A program made the translations under genes and the position numbers. A model generated the notes under the pieces. It saw only the letters and a program-made list of their open reading frames with translations. It was not told the origin of the DNA and searched no databases. From NCBI GenBank assembly GCA_009731375.1, contig BJOX01000349.1:609030-635600 (forward strand): DNA of 26,571 bases, in the 5' to 3' direction. Shown one piece after another: positions 18,914 to 26,571 of the stretch. The DNA is from Paulinella micropora (Eukaryota > Cercozoa > Imbricatea > Euglyphida). The number at the start of each line of letters is the position of its first letter. The first letter of the stretch is position 1.

Positions 18914-19177
18914 TAAATTGTTTATTGTTTCTAAGTCGGCTATTTTTAAGCTTTTGTTATTTGCCCTTAGCTTCGTTTTTATTGTTGTTATGAGGTCCCG
19001 TTTTTTTTGTCGGTCGTCTGCCTTCTGCTTCTTTTCCTGTTGCTTGTTCGGCTTCGTGAATGTGAATTTATTATATGATATATTGCCATCTTTGTGTATG
19101 TATGGGTAGTATTTAATATAGGTCGTTTTGCCGTCGGCTATAATCTTTTCGTTTGGCGGGCGGTCTATGTTTGCCAT
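18908..19177 (-). CDS. Small basic protein related in pattern to the AT-hook protein, arm R copy
   Basis: 89 residues, identical to the arm L product. The YYPYIHKDGNISYNKFTF segment resembles the AT-hook protein at 23566-24048. It is adjacent to the origin-like region. The overlapping convergent neighbour and the identical copy in the other arm support a real gene. Confidence 0.72.
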   Translation of the reverse strand: MANIDRPPNEKIIADGKTTYIKYYPYIHKDGNISYNKFTFTKPNKQQEKKQKADDRQKKRDLITTIKTKLRANNKSLKIADLETINNLL

Positions 19178-19262
19178 TTTTAGAAAATTAGGTTATATAT
19201 TTTGGCTAATAATTTTATATATAGAAAAAACAAATTAAAAAATATAATGTATTTGTTTAATA

Positions 19263-19428
19263 TTGCCCCCTGTGTTTTTATGGGTCCTAGGGTCGTTATC
19301 CCCTGTTTTTAGGGGTTGGCTGTCGGTCGGCCCCTGTGTTTTTTTGTTGGTTGTGCGGTTGCCGTCCGTTTGCCGTTATCCCCCGTTTTTAGGGGTCCGC
19401 TGTCGGTTGGCCCCTGTGTTTTTTTTGT
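19263..19428 (-). repeat. GC-rich direct repeats of about 55 bp, arm R
   Basis: Mirror of 12925-13090: two full units and one partial with the GGGGATAACG and ACCGACAGC signatures on the minus strand. Confidence 0.7.
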
Positions 19429-19582
19429 CGGCTGTGTTTTTGCTGGTTTTGGGCTGTTTTCCTGTCCAAAAAAGAGGCAAAAGGTTTAAATATTCAAACC
19501 CCATTTTTTACATATTAAAAAATATATCTACCCTAATATAAAATGAAGATGACGACGACATAAAAAAAACTCGTCCATTTTC

Positions 19583-19782
19583 ACCCATATCAAAAAACGG
19601 TCCTAAACACTCAAACGGCTTTTTTTTACCCACTACAAAAAAAACACACCCATTTTTTAACCATATCAAAAAACGGCCCTAAACACTCTAAAAGGCTAGT
19701 TTTAACGATGGGGCGACCGCCAGTAATCTTCCTATAATAAAAACTGTCGGTCGCCCCATATCTAAAAACGGCTCTAAACACT
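19583..19782 (-). repeat. Origin-like region with repeated motif and stem-loop, arm R
   Basis: Mirror of 12571-12770. The stem halves are 19710-19724 (ggggcgaccgccagt) and 19743-19757. Three copies of the complement of GTGTTTAGRGCCGTTTTT are present. Conserved unchanged between arms as far as I can compare. Confidence 0.65.
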
Positions 19783-19834
19783 GCTAACCCCTTTTTTCAA
19801 ACATTGTCATTTTTTGCCCGTGTTTTTTTATATA

Positions 19835-19918
19835 CGGACATATAATATGTAAACACAATATACGGACATATAATATTTAAACACAATATACGGACATATA
19901 ATATTTAAACACAATATA
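19835..19918 (-). repeat. Three tandem 28-bp iterons, arm R
   Basis: Mirror of 12435-12518: three units beginning cggacatataatattTAAAC on the + strand. They overlap the 3' end of the decayed primase-helicase gene. Confidence 0.85.
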
Positions 19919-22900
19919 TAAACATAAATTATTTAAGCTCTTTTTGGCTAATGCCATTTGTTCCAATTGTTCCCACATTTCATAAAAAGACGGCTCGGCG
20001 GGGTCTTCTGTGGTCGTCGTATCTCCTAAAACTGGCATAAAATCATTATTTTTATTTCTTGTAAATGATTTATTAACGGGGCCCTCTAACTTGTAATATT
20101 TGCTGTGTTTGTCGGTCGCTACAGCTTTAACCCCGTATAGGTCGCCCGTTAATCCGTTTATAAATTTCAAAATGTGGTTTAAAAATGTTTTGCTGTCTGT
20201 TTTTAATTCGGCTATCGCTTGGGCCTTTCGTCGTTCCTTCTTTAATTTCGTTATCAGCTCCTGCGGGTTCGTTAAATGTTCTTCGTGTATCTCTTTTAAG
20301 TTCTTTATTAGGTCGTTTCTGCTTATCGTTTGTTCGTCGTGGAATGTTTCAAAGCCTAATTTTTTTAATATGTTTATTATTAATTGCTGTTTATTGTATT
20401 CTGCTTTTATTCCTATACTTTTAATCGCCCAGGTTTTGCCGTCGTCGTTTATTACTCCGTCTTCATCCTTATTAAGTCTGTTATAAGCTTTATAAAAATC
20501 GCTCTCTTTTACTTCTTCTAATCCGCTGTCAAAGCTAAAAACATTATTATTATAAAATCTCGTTAAATTCTTATACTGTTTAATTTTTGCCTCGTCTCCG
20601 TATGCTAAATACCATTCGGCCGCGGTTGGGTATTTGTCTAATTTGTAAGCGGTTTTTAATACATATTTTTTAATATGTGTTTTCTCTTCTTTCGTTATGT
20701 CGGCGGGTTGTGCCTTTGCCTTCTTAAACAGCTTCTCGGCCTCCTCCTTTGTTATCCCCTTAGCCGTCGCCTTCGTCCGCCTGCTCTTTCTCTAATCGGG
20801 CTTCGGTCGTCTTTAAGTTCGTTTTTATTGCCTCTCTGCTTTCCTCCTGGTTATCGTCTGGCACATTTTCAACCGTGTTGCCGTAAAGTATCTGGTTTTT
20901 TATGAAATTTTCTAAATAATTGTTTTTGTCGTTGTTGTCCTGGGCTGTTAATTTTGCTACTAATTTAGGATAGGGGTGCGCAGTATCAACCGCGGGCCGT
21001 AGTGTGCTCGGGTCTAGCTCTCGTAGCTCTAAAAACTTTTTTAACCCTTTCAAAAGTCCGTCTTGGTCGCTATAAATCCCCGCTAATATGTCCTCGTAAT
21101 TGGTCGGCCGTTCTATGTTTATTTGGTCTATATTAACGAATATTTCGTCGCTCGTGGGGTATCTAATCCGCCTTAACATCTGGCACGCATCCCCGCTACT
21201 GTTGCTCCCGTTCGTGAATAATCCATAAATTTTGTTAAAATGGTTTTCTATATCATAACTTACAGCAGATTGGACACACGGCGATACGGCTATAAAATCA
21301 TATTTGCTCCATATCTCATTTATATTACCTTCTAAGGCTTCTTTAACTTCTGGTTCGTTTATTGTGTCCGTAGTAATTAAAAGGGCCTTAATATTTCGGC
21401 CTTTTGTTATATATTCAAACATAGCTTTTAATTTATCAATACTAATATTTGAAGCTAAATAAACCCGTTCTTTTTTGTCTAGACTGCCCCATATGTCTTT
21501 TATGATTTGTTCTTTATTTTGCCCCATCCGTATTTTAAATGGCCTATGGTGTGCTCGGCTGTCGTTAATAAAAATCGTTGTTTTTAAATCGTCGCCCGCC
21601 ATATGCTCCCAGTCTTTCACATTATCGGCCGTTAAGTTTCCAGACATTAGAATTAATTTTTTAGTATTTTTCAATACGGCATAAAGGGTTTTTAAATTGT
21701 GGTCGGCTTTCGGGTTGTTTTTGAATGTGTCCGCATTAAGGTGCCTTAAAGCCTGGTCGGCCTCGTCTATTATAATAAGCCCTATCGGGTCGTTTTTAAT
21801 ATTCCAGCTTAAATAATTAAGGCTATCTAATTGAATTATACTTTTTTTATTTGTTATAAGTTCGTTTCCCTCGCGGTCCAGATAACAAAAGAAGCCTAAT
21901 TTTTTAAGTTCTCGGCCATTTTGTTTGCTTAAAATAATTCGCTGTGTTATTATTAATATTTTGCCGTCTGGGTGCTCGTCCGTGTATTTTTTAATAGCCT
22001 TCATAAGGGCCACACTTTTACCCGTGCCTAAATTGCTTCTAAGGCCTATCAACTGTCGGCGGTCCTTCTTCTCTACCGCCATAGCAGACAGCAACCCCCG
22101 CACATCTGCGCACCACTTCTCGCGGGATTGTTTCATATTTTCAAATTCGTATAAATTTATAAAATGCTCTATCGTGTTATTATATAATTTTGTTTTATCC
22201 TTTGTTATTCTCTCTATTATTTCTTTTTGTTTTATTTCCTTCTTAACTTTAAAAAGTGGGTATAAGTCACCCGTCGGGGCTTTCGCACACAGATAAAAGC
22301 ATTTACACTCGGCCGTAATAATCACCGCATCGCAGTTGTCCGCCGTATGTGTCCTATTATGTGTTTTACAATATCCCGCCCTCAACCTCTTGAAAAATAG
22401 ACATTTTGCCCCGTTATCGTTTATCATTATATGTTTAACTCCTCCTATATTTTTGAATATGTCGGGGCGGTATTTCTCTAAACCGTTGAAAGCTCGTTTG
22501 TAGTCTTTGCCCATCTCGTCCCATTTTTCGGGGTTGCTTATTTGTATTTCCTCTATTTCTTGTTTCGTTAAGTATAGACCGCCATTTTTTACCCTTTTTA
22601 ATCTTGTTTTTTCTGTTTTTAATATTTCGTCGTCTTCCTCGTCAATGTCTAAAATTTTTTCTTCGGTTTGTTTTTCTTCTAGTAGTTCGGCCCGCTTCAT
22701 CGCCCCCGCCATTTCCTCAACCTCTTCATTTATTTCATATTCACCCACGGCCGTTATTAAACACTCTTTAAAATTCTTTTTTCTTAATGGTTTATCGGTC
22801 CTTATAAATGGTCGGCTCTCGTTTTCTTTGGTGCTTAAAACGGTTCTAAATAATTGCCGTCGGCCATAAGCTTTATATGGGGCCTCGTCAAATCCCGCTT

Positions 22901-23375
22901 TATTGTCGGCCTCTATAAGTTGTTTAACCTCTAACCCGTCAGCCATCGGCGGGGCCTCATATGCTATTAAATGATAAGATAACCGCCATAAACGGCCCTT
23001 TTTTCCGTGTGCTTCTAATACGGCTATTTTATCGGGGCTACATCCAAAAACCCTTGAAAACTCATTTATTATAAATTCTCTAATCGTTGCTTTGTTTGCT
23101 TCCATTTCTTTTTTAGTTTTAAAGTCTTTTTCATAATCCGCATAAGGTTTTACCCCGTCTTCTATACTCTCGTAAATGGTCGGGCTTTTTGCTTCGTTTA
23201 AGATATCATAAAGTTCGTCGGGGGTTGCCGTTTTGTAATCTTCTTTTTTTGTTTTCATTTTGTCATAGTATCTAACCGCTCCCCGTGTCTTTATGATTTT
23301 TTTATTTTCTTTTAAAGGGTCGGCCCCCCTATGGTGTAGGGTGTCGGGCTCTACGTGTTCATCTTTCATCATCAT
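19877..23375 (-). pseudogene. Primase-helicase, arm R copy, frameshifted near its 3' third
   Basis: ATG at 23373-23375. The frame is open for 871 residues to a stop at 20760-20762. The cause is a 2-nt deletion near 20771 (GACGAAGGCGACGGC where arm L has GACGAACTGGCGACGGC). The remaining C-terminal frame is still readable to 19877 and ends in the same iteron-encoded residues. The truncated product would keep the primase motifs (YADYEKDF, SYH, GRRQLFR), the Cys/His cluster and all helicase motifs (GTGKS, DEAD, QMLRRIR), lacking only about 290 C-terminal residues, so partial function is possible. Residues about 215-300 differ strongly from arm L (here Glu-rich: EEKQTEEKILDIDEEDDE), while from KEIKQKEIIERIT onward the copies are nearly identical. 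Confidence 0.86.
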
Positions 23376-23565
23376 TCAAAGTTATATAATAACCATTATA
23401 TTTTTTTTTATATAGATTAAAATTAATTAATTAAATAATTATTTCAAATAAATATTATATAAAATAACCATTAAAAAAAAGGGTTTAAATATTCTATATA
23501 GAAAAAATCGTATTAAATATTTAATTATAATAATATAAAAATATGATATCGTATATATAATAAAA
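23376..23565. promoter_or_regulatory. Divergent promoter region (primase-helicase / AT-hook gene), arm R
   Basis: 190 bp of extremely AT-rich DNA between divergent starts, with taatataaaa at 23531-23540 (26-35 nt before the AT-hook ATG) and the TTAATTAATTAA block. Mirror of 8794-8984. Confidence 0.55.
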
Positions 23566-24048
23566 ATGACGGCACAACCAGACACACAGCAACAACCACA
23601 AAACCCCGAGGAAATGGCCATATATCCAGAAATAAAGAAGCGAGGACGAGGACGGCCCGCGGGTAGTGGTAAGCGGGGATTAACATATAAGCCACCGTTT
23701 GAAATGGAAATAAAAAATGGGTATTCTTATTATTATCAATACTTACCCCGAAAGAATAAAGAGGGCGAAATCCGATATTATAAGCATACCATAAAATACC
23801 AAAGACACCCAGAAAGAAAAAAGAAGACGAGAACAGAAAGCCCAGAAACGACGGAGAAGAAGCAGAAAAAGATAAACGACATACGGCGGGCATTTTTTAG
23901 CAAAAGGGAAAAATTAAGCATTGAAGAATTTGAAACCCTAACCAGAATTTTTAAAGAATTAGACATAACAACCGTAAAAGAGACCCTAATAAGGTTATAC
24001 GGTCCTAATTTACAGCAACCAACAGCAGACGAGGCGGGGGCTGTTTAA
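23566..24048 (+). CDS. AT-hook DNA-binding protein, arm R copy
   Basis: 160 residues from ATG 23566. The AT-hook core KRGRGRPAGSGKRG is unchanged relative to arm L, while substitutions cluster in the YYYQYLPRKNKEG segment and in the helix KREKLSIEEFETL. The equal length and intact hook in both diverged copies suggest the gene was under selection while the outer arms were separate. It heads a tandem run with the 90-aa gene and the recombinase. Confidence 0.8.
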   Translation: MTAQPDTQQQPQNPEEMAIYPEIKKRGRGRPAGSGKRGLTYKPPFEMEIKNGYSYYYQYLPRKNKEGEIRYYKHTIKYQRHPERKKKTRTESPETTEKKQKKINDIRRAFFSKREKLSIEEFETLTRIFKELDITTVKETLIRLYGPNLQQPTADEAGAV

Positions 24049-24097
24049 AAAGGCTGTAATAATTGATATAGTGCTTTTTTTTTGTAATTTTATAATT

Positions 24098-24168
24098 AAT
24101 ATATTTAAACATATAATATATAGACATTATATATAGACACAGAGGAAAAGAGGCACGGCAAAAAATGG
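24098..24168 (+). promoter_or_regulatory. Duplicated promoter/leader, copy 1 (90-aa gene)
   Basis: About 70 bp that recur at 24464-24534 with two substitutions noticed. It includes atatttaaacatataatata, a TATATATA box about 35 nt before the start codon, and the leader GAGGAAAAGAGGCACGGC running into the ATG. The offset between copies is 366 bp, spanning the 90-aa gene. Confidence 0.8.
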
Positions 24169-24437
24169 AAGGCTTAGAAGATAACAATTATTTCTTCATT
24201 TACAATATGAAATTGAAACAAAATGAAACAATGATAAAGGGCTTATTAATGACTTTACGAGACTTAAAAAAGCAATACGAGATAAAGGATACAGCAGAAT
24301 TATATAAAGATATTACAACAGTAAGCGAAATTATAGACACAGCAACAGAACACCACAAAAAGGGCTACCCGTGGCTGAATGATAAATTAAACGAAATATC
24401 TGATATCATTGAACCAATTAAAAAACGGCACTTATAA
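24165..24437 (+). CDS. Hypothetical 90-aa helical protein, present in arm R only
   Basis: 90 residues from ATG 24165 (MEGLEDNNYFFIYNMK...), mostly helical and charged (LLMTLRDLKKQYEIKD; NDKLNEISDIIEPIKKRHL). No family is recognised. It has its own copy of the recombinase-type promoter and leader and lies 93 bp before the recombinase, so the two genes are probably co-expressed. The corresponding place in arm L (8182-8310) lacks the gene. It could be a recombination directionality or accessory factor by position, but nothing in the sequence proves that. Confidence 0.6.
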   Translation: MEGLEDNNYFFIYNMKLKQNETMIKGLLMTLRDLKKQYEIKDTAELYKDITTVSEIIDTATEHHKKGYPWLNDKLNEISDIIEPIKKRHL

Positions 24438-24463
24438 GCAAATCAATTATTTATTTTTTTCTA

Positions 24464-24534
24464 AATATATTTAAACATATAATATATAGACATTATATAT
24501 AGACACGGAGGAAAAGAGGCACGGCGAAAAATGG
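24464..24534 (+). promoter_or_regulatory. Duplicated promoter/leader, copy 2 (recombinase)
   Basis: Same ~70-bp element as 24098-24168, running into the recombinase ATG at 24531. TATATATA is about 31-38 nt upstream of the start. Arm L keeps only one such leader. Confidence 0.8.
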
Positions 24535-25775
24535 ATTTCAAAACGATAGATTATAAGGACGATGAAGAGCTTAAAGACAAAATAAGGGCAATAACTAAAA
24601 ATTATTCTGATAGCCTGATAATATTATTAATAGACCTTATAAAGCAAAAGGGAGGCAATCCAACACATTTAAAGAAAAATTTAAAATGGGTTTTAAGCAC
24701 ACTTCAACACATTGAAAAAGTAAATACAAAAGACAGTTATTTAACGAGACTTAGAAAGGCTTTCAAAGAACAGCACCCGACGAAGGAAGCCGAAATTAAC
24801 AAAGAATTAAAATTAACAGATGAAGAACGAACCAAAAAGGCAACAACACAAATTAAACAGCGAAACAAGAATTTAAAGGAGATTAAGAACTATGAACCCG
24901 CGACAGTATTCAAGATAATGGACACTTTGAACAAGTCTAAAAAAATGACAGACTTAATTATTTTGCTTCAATTAGCCACGGGGCGACGGCTTATAGAGGT
25001 TTTAAGGATTACGGGCACACCACCAGAAGCAAAAGAGCAAAAAGGCTATATAGTTATTGATAAAGTAGCCAAAGACAAAAAGGGGGCAATAACGAACATT
25101 GAAATACCCTTAATCCATATTTCATATAATGATATGCGGACGGCCTGGCAAGCAGTTCGGGAGACACTGACAGACGAAGACAAAGAAAAAACGAACCAAG
25201 CATTAACGAACAAATACGACGGGAGAATAGCAAAACGAATGCGGGAATTATTCAACGACGAAAAAGCGAGCAGTCATTTAGCCCGCAAAATATATGGGGC
25301 CTTAGCTTATAGAGAATATGCCCCCGCGAATATGGACAGAAGCATATTTTTAAGCAAAGTATTAGGACACGTAGAAGAAAGCGAGGCGAGCCGAAATTAT
25401 GCGAACATAAAAGCCCGAACCCCCGCAATAGCAACCGAACCGCAAGCACGGCAAGCCCTGGACAAATTAGAAAACAAAATAAACACATTAGAGGACAAGG
25501 TAGCGGGGCTAGCTGCTAACCTGCCTAAGGATGTTATAGACGCCTTAGCAATAATAAAAGCAATGAAGGACAGAAAGATAAATATAAGCAACAGAAAAAT
25601 TAGAGATTTTGCACGGGTGGGAAGTGTTAAAGCAAAATTCATTAATGATATAGCAAAAGGCAAACAACCACACGAAGCAGGAAAAATGAAACCAAGGAAG
25701 AAGAACAACGAAGAAAGAACCAATTTTAAGACGAAGCGAACGATTAAAGAAGCAACCCGAAAAAAAATAAACTAA
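24531..25775 (+). CDS. Tyrosine recombinase, intact arm R copy
   Basis: 414 residues. The N-terminal ~120 residues are Lys-rich and helical, like a core-binding domain. The catalytic domain shows the full set: Arg in ATGRRLIEV (about R153), a lysine in the beta-hairpin region (VIDKVAKDKK, about 178-184), HLAR (H249, R252), LGH (H280) and the nucleophile in SRNYANIK (Y290). The His-to-Tyr spacing is 10, one more than in many phage integrases. After the catalytic domain come a coiled coil (LENKINTLEDKVAGL) and a basic tail with an HTH-like stretch (ISNRKIRDFARVGSVKAKFI). It should cut and rejoin DNA through a 3'-phosphotyrosine link. It could be an integrase/transposase or, given the palindromic element, a hairpin-forming telomere resolvase. 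The extreme C-terminus is shifted by 4 nt relative to arm L. Confidence 0.9.
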   Translation: MDFKTIDYKDDEELKDKIRAITKNYSDSLIILLIDLIKQKGGNPTHLKKNLKWVLSTLQHIEKVNTKDSYLTRLRKAFKEQHPTKEAEINKELKLTDEERTKKATTQIKQRNKNLKEIKNYEPATVFKIMDTLNKSKKMTDLIILLQLATGRRLIEVLRITGTPPEAKEQKGYIVIDKVAKDKKGAITNIEIPLIHISYNDMRTAWQAVRETLTDEDKEKTNQALTNKYDGRIAKRMRELFNDEKASSHLARKIYGALAYREYAPANMDRSIFLSKVLGHVEESEASRNYANIKARTPAIATEPQARQALDKLENKINTLEDKVAGLAANLPKDVIDALAIIKAMKDRKINISNRKIRDFARVGSVKAKFINDIAKGKQPHEAGKMKPRKKNNEERTNFKTKRTIKEATRKKIN

Positions 25776-25970
25776 ATCAATTTCTTTTTTTTTAAGTGCG
25801 GGCCGATACACCAGCAAAAAAACATTAGCGACAATTAACACGGCAACGACGGACAAAACACCGCCAACCCGATTTTGTAAGAAATCCACAAAAGACGGAA
25901 AGACGGAAAAGGGGGAAAGCAGAAAAACCAAAAAAACACAGATTTTATTTTTTTTGTATATATAGGCACA
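25776..25970 (+). other. Remnant of the region upstream of the arm L coiled-coil gene
   Basis: This aligns with the complement of about 6775-6930 in arm L (gcgggccgatacaccagc ... gattttgtaagaaatccaca) but then jumps to the terminal repeats, so the coiled-coil gene is missing. No open frame of note. Confidence 0.65.
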
Positions 25971-26164
25971 GCGGGGCACACCTTTTTTTAAGGTTTTAAG
26001 CCGTTTAAGGTTGTTTTTTTTGCTGGTTTTTTTTTGGTTGTATCCGCGGGGCACACTGTTTTTTTAAGGTTTTAAGCCGTTTAAGGTTGTTTTTTTGTTT
26101 GTCTGTATATCTGCGACCCTTAAATTCGGGGTTTTAAGCTGTTTGAAGCCGTTCCCAGCAGTGT
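25971..26164 (-). repeat. Right terminal inverted repeat with a duplicated subterminal unit
   Basis: The complement of 26164 inward matches the left end (acactgctgggaacggct..., gggtcgcagatatacagaca). A unit of about 50 bp (gcggggcacac ... TTAAGGTTTTAAGCCGTTTAAGGTTG + T-run) occurs twice, at 25971-26021 and 26046-26097; the left end has one. Confidence 0.85.
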
Positions 26165-26167
26165 ATA

Positions 26168-26230
<63 letters not shown>

Positions 26231-26287
26231 TTTATGTTGGATAGACAGGTCCAACCGCAAAGTATAAAACAAGCCGTTAGAATGTAG
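26165..26287. other. (TA)n tract and short unique flank right of the element
   Basis: TA dinucleotides to about 26228 with one G, mirroring the TA tract before 6195, then about 58 bp of unique sequence. The element appears inserted into a TA microsatellite; a target duplication cannot be measured in it. Confidence 0.8.
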
Positions 26288-26571
26288 AAAACCAACATTA
26301 GACATATAGAAAAAAGTGTCCAACCTTTGTAAAAACCGACGAAGGTTTTCCAAAAATCAACAAACTAAGCACACTAAGAGAGATTAAGACATATTAAGCA
26401 CATAGTCCATATTTTTACTACATAAAAATATATATAAATAAATTTTATATGGACTATGTGCTTAATATGTCTTAATCTCTCTTAGTGTGCTTAGTTTGTT
26501 GATTTTTAGAAAACCTTCGTCGGTTTTTACAAAGGTTGGACACTTTTTTCTATATGTCTAATGTTGGTTTT
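26288..26571. repeat. Near-perfect hairpin, 125-bp arms, possibly a second foldback/MITE element
   Basis: 26288-26412 pairs with 26447-26571 with a single mismatch noticed (tttcc versus ttttc context) around a 34-nt AT-rich loop. The outer sequence is aaaaccaacattagacatat. No coding capacity. It runs to the window edge, so the true end is unknown. Confidence 0.85.

Larger units (their letters stand above)
6196..26164. mobile_element. 20-kb palindromic mobile element with primase-helicase and tyrosine recombinase genes
   Basis: Both outer ends carry the same sequence in inverted orientation (acactgctgggaacggc at the left; its complement ends at 26164) and both abut TA repeats. Nearly everything inside is present twice in opposite orientation: arm L 6196-16121, arm R 16204-26164, with an 82-nt non-palindromic spacer. 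Each arm carries about nine genes densely packed with small overlaps and short intergenic regions, like viral or plasmid DNA. There is a primase-helicase and a tyrosine recombinase but no capsid, packaging or DDE transposase gene. Family placement is open: relatives might be Polinton-like viruses, transpoviron-like plasmids or an undescribed tyrosine-recombinase element. The boundaries are exact to within a few bases because of the flanking TA repeat. Confidence 0.88.
16204..26164. repeat. Arm R, inverted copy of arm L (6196-16121)
   Basis: Inner pairing obeys left + right = 32325 from 16121/16204 outward until the 342-aa gene, where arm R has 28 extra nt. Identity is near-complete to about 22243 (arm L 10108). 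From there to the ends the arms are clearly diverged, with gene presence/absence differences (90-aa gene in R, coiled-coil gene in L). Confidence 0.93.

Noticed and set aside
25545-26054. 169-codon minus-strand open frame at the right end
   Set aside because: It runs antisense to the recombinase C-terminus and across A/T homopolymers and terminal repeats; no counterpart in arm L.
6196-26164. The palindrome as an assembly or chimeric-read artefact
   Set aside because: The outer arms differ by many substitutions, indels and two gene presence/absence differences, and even the inner arms differ by a 2-nt and a 28-nt net indel. A fold-back artefact would be identical. Misjoining of two alleles remains possible and needs long reads.
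6196-26164. Two complete elements inserted head-to-head
   Set aside because: The centre (16079-16246) lacks the outer terminal sequence acactgctggg; each arm has only one such end.
6196-26164. Polinton/Maverick or virophage with capsid module
   Set aside because: No protein with double-jelly-roll capsid, FtsK/HerA-type ATPase, adenain-like protease or protein-primed polymerase motifs; all genes over 60 codons were read.

Overview
The window is nuclear DNA of a eukaryote, on three grounds. About the first 5 kb is packed with long tri- and tetranucleotide microsatellites. It holds short coding-looking islands edged by splice-like signals. A 20-kb AT-rich mobile element with TATA-box promoters and virus-like replication genes sits in a (TA)n tract. 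The host cannot be named from this sequence.

Layout. Positions 1-5022 are microsatellites (GAA/GGAA, ATC, TACA, TATC, then GTAT), an assembly gap at 3005-3383 and a few unique islands; three or four islands may be minus-strand exons of an unidentified host gene. Positions 5023-6195 are unique flank without a recognisable gene. Positions 6196-26164 are one element with matching inverted ends (acactgctggg...) embedded in TA repeats. Positions 26165-26287 are (TA)n plus a short unique stretch, and 26288-26571 is a separate, nearly perfect 125-bp-arm hairpin that runs to the window edge.

The element is a giant palindrome. Arm L (6196-16121) and arm R (16204-26164) are inverted copies around an 82-nt T-rich spacer. 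From the centre outward each arm carries: a 204-aa zinc-binding coiled-coil protein, a 156-aa zinc-binding protein, a 342-aa CxxC/coiled-coil protein, a 117-aa small protein, an 89-aa basic protein, a non-coding origin-like region with iterons and a stem-loop, a primase-helicase of about 1160 aa (archaeo-eukaryotic primase, zinc cluster, UL9-like SF2 helicase), a 160-aa AT-hook protein and a tyrosine recombinase of about 410 aa. Arm R alone has a 90-aa gene and arm L alone a coiled-coil gene. No capsid, packaging ATPase, protease, DNA polymerase or DDE transposase was seen, so this looks like a replicon/transposon with virus-type replication machinery, not a complete virus.

The arms are mosaic. 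The inner ~6 kb are almost identical; the outer ~4 kb are clearly diverged, with a sharp switch inside the primase-helicase gene near 10107/22244. Decay is reciprocal: arm L keeps the full primase-helicase but has a frameshifted recombinase and 342-aa gene; arm R keeps the recombinase and 342-aa gene but has a frameshifted primase-helicase. The whole element thus still holds one intact copy of each major gene. The recombinase presumably excises and integrates the element, the primase-helicase replicates it from the iteron region, and the small zinc-finger and AT-hook proteins probably bind DNA or regulate; these roles are inferred from domains.
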